DNA of 7,041 nt from Anaerolineae bacterium (GTDB lineage Bacteria > Chloroflexota > Anaerolineae > B4-G1 > SLSP01): the NCBI GenBank assembly GCA_016934645.1, contig JAFGSL010000495.1, positions 1 through 7,041 on the forward strand. Direction: 5' to 3'. The position numbers and the translations under genes are program-made. Of the stretch, positions 1 through 4,862 are shown piece by piece. The notes below the pieces were generated by a model. It did not search any database. It saw nothing but the letters and a program-made list of their open reading frames with translations, and was not told the origin of the DNA. Numbering within the stretch: the stretch's first letter is position 1; every line of letters begins with the position of its first letter.

Positions 1-69
1 CCATCGTCTAGTGGCCTAGGACGCTGGCCTCTCAAGCCGGAAACAGGGATTCGAATTCCCTTGGGGCCA
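1..69 (+). tRNA. tRNA-Glu (anticodon CTC), 5' end cut by window edge
   Basis: This is the 3' part of a glutamate tRNA that decodes GAG. The anticodon stem is 24-28 paired with 36-40, with one G-U pair. The seven-base loop 29-35 carries CTC at 31-33. The T arm is 45-49 paired with 57-61 around the loop TTCGAAT (50-56). The 3' acceptor strand TGGGGCC is 62-68 and the discriminator A is 69. A 7-bp acceptor needs GGCCCCA at the 5' end, and the window begins at its last three bases (CCA), so about four bases lie outside. The next bases are TCC, so the CCA tail is not encoded and must be added after transcription. An intrinsic terminator follows directly. Confidence 0.95.
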
Positions 70-75
70 TCCGGC

Positions 76-107
76 AATCCCCCTCGTAGAGGGGGATTAT
101 CGTTTTC
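76..107 (+). terminator. Intrinsic terminator of the tRNA-Glu transcript
   Basis: A perfect 10-bp inverted repeat (AATCCCCCTC at 76-85, GAGGGGGATT at 89-98) encloses a 3-nt GTA loop. ATCG and then a short T run (TTTTCT, from 103) follow. It starts 7 nt after the tRNA end. Read on the minus strand there is no T run after the hairpin, so it probably does not also terminate the convergent gene that stops at 145. Confidence 0.85.
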
Positions 108-144
108 TATGGGGCGATTAGGGGGTGATAGGTGTAGCTTCGTT

Positions 145-564
145 TTATTCGTCTGGCTCGATGCTGCCGGGCATGATAACGTCGATCACATCACCGTGGA
201 AATCGATCACGATGCGGAGTCCCATTAGACCAAGCCACTGTCGTGCATCCTCAGGCAATCCTGTGTTAAGCAATGCGTTGATGTTCTCCGGCATCTGTCC
301 AATCGACGCATCGACGGCGGCTTTCGTAAAGAGGTCATCCTTTCCCAGGAACTGGAGCATTCCCTGCACGACGGCTTCCCGGTTTTCGAGCACGCCTTCT
401 TGCATGACACTGAGCACTTGTCGATCTACTTTCTCTGAGGGGATGTGCCGCAGGAAGCCGGCGTCGTTGACCACATAATGCGGCACACCACCGATATAAG
501 ACACATCTACCGGGTTGTCCGCCTCATCGACAATCAATCCAGCGAAAACTGCTATGCGCGCCAT
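145..564 (-). CDS. Unrecognised small acidic protein, 139 aa
   Basis: I do not recognise this family, and no function is assigned. The ATG at 562-564 (minus strand) has an excellent GAGGAGG Shine-Dalgarno about 6 nt upstream, and the stop is TAA. A plausible promoter lies upstream, which supports a real gene rather than an open frame. The product looks soluble and acidic, with no signal peptide or membrane segment. Residues 3-12 (a hydrophobic IAVFAGLIV stretch) and 20-32 look like beta strands. Residues 45-110 look largely helical, and a hydrophobic strand-like tail (116-132, with IVIDFHGDVIDVIMPG) precedes the acidic end. The gene is divergent from the DegV-type gene and convergent with the tRNA-Glu. 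Its composition does not differ visibly from its neighbours. Confidence 0.8.
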   Translation of the reverse strand: MARIAVFAGLIVDEADNPVDVSYIGGVPHYVVNDAGFLRHIPSEKVDRQVLSVMQEGVLENREAVVQGMLQFLGKDDLFTKAAVDASIGQMPENINALLNTGLPEDARQWLGLMGLRIVIDFHGDVIDVIMPGSIEPDE

Positions 565-583
565 CGCGCCCTCCTCAATTCAT

Positions 584-611
584 TTGCATTTAGTGATCAA
601 TCAGATACACT
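584..611 (+). promoter_or_regulatory. Possible promoter for the DegV-family gene
   Basis: TTGCAT (584-589) and TACACT (606-611, 4/6 match to TATAAT) are separated by 16 nt and would start transcription near 618, about 40 nt before the TTG start. The -35 match is weak. If real, this promoter lies back to back with, and close to, the minus-strand promoter at 612-640. Confidence 0.3.
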
Positions 612-640
612 ATCTTACTAAAATTTGGGGGAAATGCCAA
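612..640 (-). promoter_or_regulatory. Promoter for the minus-strand small-protein gene
   Basis: Read on the minus strand, TTGGCA (plus coordinates 640-635, 5/6 match to TTGACA) is followed after exactly 17 nt by TAAGAT (617-612, 4/6 match to TATAAT). The start of transcription would fall near 605, about 40 nt before the ATG at 564. It overlaps the region that must also hold the divergent degV-type promoter. Identified by eye only. Confidence 0.5.
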
Positions 641-645
641 TGATC

Positions 646-652
646 AGGAGGT
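646..652 (+). promoter_or_regulatory. Strong Shine-Dalgarno that fixes a TTG start
   Basis: AGGAGGT at 646-652 lies 4 nt before TTG at 657-659. The nearby ATG triplets at 634 and 640 are in another frame, so the DegV-family gene must begin at the TTG. Confidence 0.85.
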
Positions 653-656
653 CAGC

Positions 657-1628
657 TTGAACACACAACCGAGTGTTGCTATCGTCACCGATTCGACCGC
701 AAGCATCCCTGAAGCCCTACGTCAACAATACCAGATTGAAGTGGTGCCCATTTGGGTCAACATGGACAAAGTCTCGTATCGTTCAGGTATTGACATGAAC
801 TCGGAGACCTTCTTTGCGCAGCTACGCGCCAATCCCGATATGGCCGTTTCTACAAGCGTGCCGGCCATGCCGATGTTTCTCGAAGCGTATCAGAGACAGG
901 CACAATGGGCGGAAAGCATTGTCGCCGTTCATGTGGCGGGCAAACAGAGCGGCACGTGTAACCTGGCCGAAATCGCGGGCCGGGACAGTCCCGTGCCGGT
1001 GAAGGTTGTCGATTCGCAGACGACGGCGATGGGGCAAGGGTTTGTGGCGTTGGAGGCTGCGCGCGCAGCGGCTGAAGGGGCCTCGCAGGATGAAGTCGCT
1101 GCGCGCGCGCGTGCGGCTGTTCCTAATGCGGGTGTGGTTGCGTTGTTGGAAACGGTCAAATACGCTTTCCAGGGTGGGCGCTTATCTAGCGCGGCAAGTA
1201 CTGTAGGGAGCTTGCTCAAAATTAGCCCATTGATTCGGGTGCAAAACAATCGCGTGAGTCTGATCGGACAAGCGCGTCGGCATAGCAAGGGCATCGCGGC
1301 GGTGATCGAGAAGGTCGTAGACGACGTTCAGGATAACCCTGTTCACCTGGCCGTTCACTATACTGAAGATGAAACTGAAGGCACGTACGTACTCGAAGAA
1401 CTGAAAAAGCTGCTCCATTGTGTTGAGACATACCTACTGTATGTGCCAACGGAACTGGGGGTTCATACCGGGCCGGGGGCTTTGGGTGTGGCGTATTTCA
1501 TCGAGCGGCAAGTCTCTGGGATTTCGCAGCAATTGGAGCAACGGTTGGAGAAGCTCTCTGACTATGCGCGAGGTGCGAAAGACGCTATCCTCTCGCGGGT
1601 GCCGTGGTCACAGAAGGATGATGAGTAG
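657..1628 (+). CDS. DegV family (FakB-type) fatty-acid-binding protein
   Basis: DegV/FakB proteins bind a single fatty acid and, in Firmicutes, present it to the kinase FakA for activation to acyl phosphate. The 323-aa product shows the family signatures. VTDSTASIP (10-18) is at the N terminus, STSVPA (65-70) matches the usual TSQPS-type loop, and SGTCNLA (98-104) and VVDSQTTAMGQG (117-128) follow. The KYAFQGGRLS block is at 168-177 and HTGPGALGVAYF at 270-281. By family analogy T66, S98 and H270 fall in the loops that contact the lipid carboxylate. The protein is cytoplasmic, with no signal peptide. It starts with TTG behind a strong Shine-Dalgarno. After the usual end of the fold (about 283) there is a charged, probably helical extension of about 40 residues, so it is longer than the typical 280-290 aa. 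No FakA-like kinase is in the window, so its partner is unknown. Confidence 0.93.
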   Translation: MNTQPSVAIVTDSTASIPEALRQQYQIEVVPIWVNMDKVSYRSGIDMNSETFFAQLRANPDMAVSTSVPAMPMFLEAYQRQAQWAESIVAVHVAGKQSGTCNLAEIAGRDSPVPVKVVDSQTTAMGQGFVALEAARAAAEGASQDEVAARARAAVPNAGVVALLETVKYAFQGGRLSSAASTVGSLLKISPLIRVQNNRVSLIGQARRHSKGIAAVIEKVVDDVQDNPVHLAVHYTEDETEGTYVLEELKKLLHCVETYLLYVPTELGVHTGPGALGVAYFIERQVSGISQQLEQRLEKLSDYARGAKDAILSRVPWSQKDDE

Positions 1629-1637
1629 GAAAGGCAC

Positions 1638-1731
1638 GGACTACAAAAGTCTCAACAGACATCTGCACTTTTGAGGTTACTGATAAACTTTATCTGGCCC
1701 GACAAGATACATCGTGAGACTTTTGTAGTCC
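1638..1731. repeat. 94-bp element with 17-bp perfect inverted arms
   Basis: GGACTACAAAAGTCTCA (1638-1654) is the exact reverse complement of 1715-1731, with a 60-nt interior. An imperfect outer extension (AAGG at 1631-1634, CCTT at 1736-1739) flanks it. A second palindrome, GATAAA-C-TTTATC (1682-1694), lies close to the centre. No long T run follows the right arm, and I see no target-site duplication or coding sequence. It sits between the DegV-family stop and the promoter of the ECF S gene. It could be a MITE-like or REP-like element, or a long-stem hairpin that ends or protects the upstream mRNA. Confidence 0.7.
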
Positions 1732-1737
1732 CGCTCC

Positions 1738-1765
1738 TTGTCAGTGGCACTGAGTATGTTATGAT
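1738..1765 (+). promoter_or_regulatory. Extended -10 promoter of the ECF S-component gene
   Basis: TTGTCA (1738-1743, 5/6) and TATGAT (1760-1765, 5/6) are separated by 16 nt. The TG at 1757-1758 makes an extended -10. Transcription would start near 1772, giving a leader of only about 40 nt. That leaves no room for a TPP, FMN or other known vitamin riboswitch, and I see no such consensus. The -35 box begins 6 nt beyond the right arm of the inverted repeat. Confidence 0.6.
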
Positions 1766-1801
1766 CAGGGCTACCTAACTGATGACAACAAGGCAAATTT
1801 T

Positions 1802-1806
1802 GGAGG
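1802..1806 (+). promoter_or_regulatory. Shine-Dalgarno deciding the ECF S start
   Basis: GGAGG at 1802-1806 lies 5 nt before the ATG at 1812. An in-frame ATG at 1782 has no ribosome binding site, and it would place this Shine-Dalgarno inside the coding sequence, so 1812 is preferred. Confidence 0.8.
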
Positions 1807-1811
1807 AACAG

Positions 1812-2327
1812 ATGTCGCGTGATGTAGATATTGGCCGCATGACCTTGATCGCCCTGATGGGGGCGTTGATTTTCGTGTTGACGGTGCTCGTGCAGATTCC
1901 GCTCCCCGCGACGGGGTACGTCCACTTGGGCGATGCGGCCATCACCTTTACGGCGTATGCATTTGGCCCTTGGGTGGCGATGTTTGCCGGCGGTATGGGA
2001 ACGGCCCTGGCGGACATACTCGCCTATCCACAGTATGCAGTGTACTCCTTGCTCATCCACGGGGCGCAGGGGATGGCGATGGGTTGGATCGTGCGGAAGC
2101 GCATCAGTCCGGTGTCGGTGCTGCTATCCGTCGTCATCGGCACGGCCATCATTGTCGCAGGCTATTTCGCCGCCGAGATACTGATGTACGGCGTTGGCGT
2201 TGCTACCTCGGGATTGATTTTCAATACCCTACAAGGTATCAGCGGCGGGGTGATCGGCGTTCCGTTATATTTAGCCGTGCGCCGTGCCTACCCGCCTCTG
2301 GAAACCCGCTCGCGCCGCGCTGAGTAA
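1812..2327 (+). CDS. ECF transporter S component (substrate-binding membrane protein)
   Basis: S components are small integral membrane proteins that capture a vitamin or related micronutrient and join the EcfA-EcfA'-T module for uptake. The 171-aa product, counted from ATG 1812, has about five to six hydrophobic segments, roughly at 10-30, 42-60, 75-95, 101-125 and 133-158. Its central block is typical of the PF07155-like S family: GYVHLGDAAITF (35-46), a GG-x-GTALADIL motif (60-70), then a Pro/Tyr-rich loop and an IHG-x-QG helix (82-87). The substrate cannot be read from this; pyridoxine-, riboflavin- or pyrimidine-type ligands are all possible. The tail is basic. It lies upstream of a fused ATPase and ecfT in the order S-AA-T, as in ykoEDC, but it does not resemble YkoE as I recall that protein. 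Its own promoter and terminator separate it from them. Confidence 0.85.
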   Translation: MSRDVDIGRMTLIALMGALIFVLTVLVQIPLPATGYVHLGDAAITFTAYAFGPWVAMFAGGMGTALADILAYPQYAVYSLLIHGAQGMAMGWIVRKRISPVSVLLSVVIGTAIIVAGYFAAEILMYGVGVATSGLIFNTLQGISGGVIGVPLYLAVRRAYPPLETRSRRAE

Positions 2328-2342
2328 CCAACAAATCATCCC

Positions 2343-2381
2343 CATGGAGGAGGCAGCAGTGGCCCTCCTCCATGCGTTTTT
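2343..2381 (+). terminator. Intrinsic terminator after the ECF S gene
   Basis: An 11-bp perfect inverted repeat, CATGGAGGAGG (2343-2353) with CCTCCTCCATG (2364-2374), has a 10-nt loop. CG and then TTTTT (2377-2381) follow. It starts 16 nt after the S-component stop. It isolates the S gene from the ATPase gene downstream, at least partly. Confidence 0.8.
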
Positions 2382-2393
2382 GTCTGGACAAGA

Positions 2394-2423
2394 TTAACAC
2401 GATAAGCAAAGCTTTCTTATCCT
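2394..2423 (+). promoter_or_regulatory. Candidate promoter of the fused ECF ATPase-ecfT operon
   Basis: TTAACA (2394-2399, 5/6) and TATCCT (2418-2423, 4/6) are separated by 18 nt. Transcription would start near 2430, about 45 nt before the ATG at 2475. It lies directly after the terminator at 2343-2381, where a fresh promoter is expected. The palindrome at 2401-2421 fills the spacer and overlaps the -10 box. Confidence 0.45.
2401..2421. promoter_or_regulatory. Palindrome in the promoter spacer, possible operator
   Basis: The half-sites GATAAG (2401-2406) and CTTATC (2416-2421) flank a perfect inner palindrome AAAGCTTT (2408-2415), with one unpaired C at 2407. A site between -35 and -10 is a classic repressor position. 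The regulator is unknown and no regulator gene is in the window. Confidence 0.45.
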
Positions 2424-2474
2424 GAAAATACTGTTAGTCCTGTCGAAAAACATGACTGCCATCAAAGAGAATAT

Positions 2475-3947
2475 ATGCTCGGTGCAGAACGTCTGAATTT
2501 CGCCTATCCGCCGCCGGGGCCGGACCTCCCGGCGACCGAGGCGTTGCGGGACATTACCTTCCATCTGGAAAGCGGGGAGGCATTAGCGGTGATGGGCGCC
2601 AGTGGCAGTGGGAAAAGTACGTTGTGCCACGTGCTGGCGGGACTGGCTCCGCGCTATACTGGCGGTCATATCTCTGGTGTAGCGCACGTGGCAGGCTACG
2701 ATGTCCTGGCGAAAATGCCACCAACCGGCGCAGTTGGTTTGCTCTTTCAAGACGCCGCCACACAGCTTTTCAATTCCACCGTTGAAGATGAAGTTGCCTG
2801 GGGATTGGAAGCGTTAGGCACCCCGCCGCAGCACATCAGCATGCAGGTAGAGGAGGCGCTGGGGCGTTTTGGTCTGCTGGACGTACGCACGCGCTCGCCC
2901 TGGGCGCTCTCCGGCGGGCAGCAGAAGCGGCTGGCGTTGGCAGCGGTATGGGCCATGCGCCCGCGTGTTCTGTTGCTGGATGAGCCACTCGGTGGACTCG
3001 ATCCGCAGGGTCGCACCGAAGTGCTTGCAGCGCTCAGAACGCTTTCTCAAAGCGGCGTGACATTGCTGCTGACGACCTTTCGCCCACAGACTGCCGCATT
3101 GGCACCGACGGTGCTTGTACTCGCCGAGGGTACAGCCACGTCGCCCATGCCTACAGTCGAGGTGTTGCGGGACGAGACTCACCTGGTCGAAACCGGGATT
3201 CTCTATCCACCCCACCTGTGGCCCGCTTTGGGAGCACCCAGCACGCTGTCTACCGAGCCAGCTATTGCGGTACAGGACATCCACTTTGCATACACCGACG
3301 AGCACGCTGCGCTTCGCGGCGTCAACTTTGAGATCCCGCAGGGCCAGTTCGTCGCCATCATCGGGCCAAACGGGGCTGGGAAGAGCACGTTGCTGCGGCA
3401 TTTCAACGGCCTGCTGCGCCCGACGTGCGGCACGATACGCATACGTGGCAAAGACGCCGCCGGGCGCACAATCGGCGACCTGGCTCGCGACGTGGGCTTC
3501 CTGTTTCAGCGCCCGGAGCAGCAGCTTTTCGCCGCAACGGTTTATGAGGAAGTCGCCTTTGGCGTCCGCGCTCTACATCTTACCGACGTTTCCGGACGCG
3601 TGGAACGGGCACTGGCGCGTTTCGAACTGACCGCGTTCGTGCAGACGCCGCCCTCCATCTTGAGCTACGGGATGCAGCGTGCGGTCACGCTTGCCGCGCT
3701 CGCCGCACTCGATACGCCGATCCTGGCGTTGGATGAACCGGCGGTGGGCCTCGACGGCCGCGAACGGGCACGACTCCTTGCGTGGCTGGCCGAGCGACGG
3801 GCCGCTGGCGTGACGGCCATCATCGTCACCCACGAGATGGAATTGGCGGCCCGCGCCGATCGCGTGGTGGCACTGGCAAACGGGCGTATGGTCGTTGACG
3901 GCATGCCGGATGAGGTTTTGAGCCGTGTAACAGAGGCGACGCCATGA
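2475..3947 (+). CDS. Energy-coupling factor ATPase, two fused ABC domains (EcfA-EcfA')
   Basis: This cytoplasmic ATPase powers vitamin uptake through EcfT and an S component. Two ABC domains (about 1-225 and 262-490) are fused in 490 aa, as in YkoD-type proteins. Domain 1 has Walker A GASGSGKST (41-49), Q-loop Q92, ECF-type helix ATQLFNSTVEDEVAWG (95-110), signature LSGGQ (145-149), Walker B VLLLDEP (165-171) and D-loop GGLD (173-176). Its H-loop position reads TTF, so F202 replaces the switch histidine. Domain 2 has Walker A GPNGAGKST (297-305), Q345, PEQQLFAATVYEEVAFG (347-363), Walker B ILALDEP (416-422) and H453 in VTHE, but its signature is LSYGMQ (396-401) instead of LSGGQ. The start is ATG 2475 with a weak AGAGA Shine-Dalgarno, and no better in-frame start is visible. 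The last 4 nt overlap ecfT, suggesting translational coupling. Confidence 0.93.
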   Translation: MLGAERLNFAYPPPGPDLPATEALRDITFHLESGEALAVMGASGSGKSTLCHVLAGLAPRYTGGHISGVAHVAGYDVLAKMPPTGAVGLLFQDAATQLFNSTVEDEVAWGLEALGTPPQHISMQVEEALGRFGLLDVRTRSPWALSGGQQKRLALAAVWAMRPRVLLLDEPLGGLDPQGRTEVLAALRTLSQSGVTLLLTTFRPQTAALAPTVLVLAEGTATSPMPTVEVLRDETHLVETGILYPPHLWPALGAPSTLSTEPAIAVQDIHFAYTDEHAALRGVNFEIPQGQFVAIIGPNGAGKSTLLRHFNGLLRPTCGTIRIRGKDAAGRTIGDLARDVGFLFQRPEQQLFAATVYEEVAFGVRALHLTDVSGRVERALARFELTAFVQTPPSILSYGMQRAVTLAALAALDTPILALDEPAVGLDGRERARLLAWLAERRAAGVTAIIVTHEMELAARADRVVALANGRMVVDGMPDEVLSRVTEATP

Positions 3948-4747
3948 GTGTGGCACTTGATTTCTACGTCCACCGGGATTCCTGGCTACACCGGCTCGAT
4001 CCGCGCGTCAAGTTATGGGGAATGCTGTTGGGTTTCGTCACGGCGTTCCTGTTGCCCAACGTAGCGGCGCAAGGTGTGCTCCTGCTGGGACTGCACTTGC
4101 TTCTGCTTGGTAGTCATATCCCCTGGAGCGTGCTGCGCCGTTTGTGGCGGCAGATGGCGTTGCTGATTGTGCTAATTCTGATTTTGCAGCCATTTTTCGC
4201 TCCTTCCGGCGATGTGCTTTTAGCTGTTGGGCCGCTTCGGCTGACGGTGGGAGGGCTCCTCCAGGCGGCTCTATTCGCCACGCGCGCGCTGGTCATCGCT
4301 TTTTTCGTCGGCGCGTTGCTGTTTACCACCGACCAACGTGCGCTCGTCCAGGCCTGTGTCCGCCTGGGACTGCCGTATACGTGGGGATTGACCCTCAGCC
4401 TGACGCTGCGCTTTCTCCCGGCGATCCAGCAGCTTTTTGTGACAGTGCGCGAAGCACAAGCTGCACGTGGATGGGTGGCGGAGGGCAATCTCTTCCGCCG
4501 TTTCCGCAATTACTTGCCCGTACTGGTTGCCGTCATCATCGGTACGCTGCGAATGAGCGACCGGCTGACACTGTCGCTGGCGGCGCGCGGTATGGGTGCC
4601 CCCGAATCTGCACAGGATTCTGTGTTCGCACCACAGCGCACTGTCTGGCACGATTTGCAGATGCGCCGCGCCGATTGGCTGACGTTCGCCGGCATCACCT
4701 TAGCCTTTTTGGCGATCAGCTATCAGCGATTGGCCTTCAACGGCTGA
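3944..4747 (+). CDS. ecfT: ECF transporter transmembrane component EcfT
   Basis: EcfT is the membrane scaffold that couples the ATPase pair to the S component. The 267-aa product has hydrophobic segments at about 22-38, 43-58, 71-86, 102-128, 145-163 and 245-262. The long cytoplasmic coupling helices carry the two diagnostic Ala-Arg-Gly motifs, at 174-176 (REAQAARGW) and 214-216 (SLAARGMG), which insert into the grooves of the two ATPases. The N terminus (DSWLHRLDPRVKLWG, 12-26) is also typical of the family. Its ATG lies in an ATGA overlap with the ATPase stop, so the two are one operon. The last residues, AISYQRLAFNG (257-267), and the stop codon fall in an imperfect palindromic repeat at 4712-4786. 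The extreme C terminus is therefore probably not conserved. Confidence 0.93.
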   Translation: MSVALDFYVHRDSWLHRLDPRVKLWGMLLGFVTAFLLPNVAAQGVLLLGLHLLLLGSHIPWSVLRRLWRQMALLIVLILILQPFFAPSGDVLLAVGPLRLTVGGLLQAALFATRALVIAFFVGALLFTTDQRALVQACVRLGLPYTWGLTLSLTLRFLPAIQQLFVTVREAQAARGWVAEGNLFRRFRNYLPVLVAVIIGTLRMSDRLTLSLAARGMGAPESAQDSVFAPQRTVWHDLQMRRADWLTFAGITLAFLAISYQRLAFNG

Positions 4748-4786
4748 AAGCTGATCGCTGTAAGCCAATTGCTGACAGCTAATCAC
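4712..4786. repeat. Imperfect palindromic GCTGAT-type repeat over the ecfT 3' end
   Basis: The arms 4712-4736 and 4762-4786 pair over 25 positions, with 20 Watson-Crick pairs and one G-U. Competing perfect pairings also exist: GCGATCAGCT (4712-4721) with AGCTGATCGC (4749-4758), and CAGCGAT (4724-4730) with ATCGCTG (4754-4760). The left arm and the inner copy's first bases lie in the coding sequence, and the rest is intergenic. No T run follows, so this is not a standard terminator. It resembles the dispersed palindromic repeats whose translation gives AISYQ-like peptides. Confidence 0.6.
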
Positions 4787-4788
4787 AA

Positions 4789-4816
4789 TTGCTTCTATCA
4801 AGGCTTATGCTATACT
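4789..4816 (+). promoter_or_regulatory. Extended -10 promoter of the lipid kinase-PAP2 operon
   Basis: TTGCTT (4789-4794) and TATACT (4811-4816, 5/6 match to TATAAT) are separated by 16 nt. A TG at 4808-4809 completes a TGnTATACT extended -10. Transcription would start near 4823, leaving a leader of about 40 nt. Two CAATTGCT copies (4766-4773 and 4786-4793) lie 20 bp apart, and the second overlaps the -35 box. Confidence 0.65.
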
Positions 4817-4862
4817 CCCACCGTACCACACGTTTAGCGTAGGGAAGGAACCTGACGCACCA

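Noticed and set aside
1..69. tRNA as an integration site for a mobile element
   Set aside because: No integrase, no repeat of the tRNA 3' end elsewhere in the window, and the neighbours look like ordinary chromosomal genes.
76..98. Terminator hairpin acting on both strands
   Set aside because: On the minus strand no T run follows the stem, so only the plus-strand direction is supported.
640..648. ATGATCAGG shared by the DegV leader (640-648) and the ECF S promoter (1761-1769), with TGATCA also at 594-599
   Set aside because: A short palindromic word that can recur by chance. One copy runs into a Shine-Dalgarno and another is part of a -10 box, so a shared operator is not supported.
1772..1811. 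Possible vitamin riboswitch upstream of the ECF S component
   Set aside because: The predicted leader is only about 40 nt, and I see no TPP (CTGAGA...CTGATCTGG) or FMN consensus here or further upstream.
1782..1811. Longer ECF S form beginning at ATG 1782
   Set aside because: It has no ribosome binding site, and the strong GGAGG for ATG 1812 would lie inside it.
2814..3401. 195-aa open frame on the minus strand inside the ATPase gene
   Set aside because: It is antisense to conserved ABC motifs, has no recognisable domain or ribosome binding site, and is explained by codon bias of the real gene. The other long antisense frames in the window are similar.
1812..4747. YkoEDC thiamine/HMP transporter assignment
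   Set aside because: The gene order matches (S, fused A-A', T), but the S protein has the VHLGD and GG-x-GTALAD blocks of another S family and does not resemble YkoE as I remember it, so the substrate is left open.
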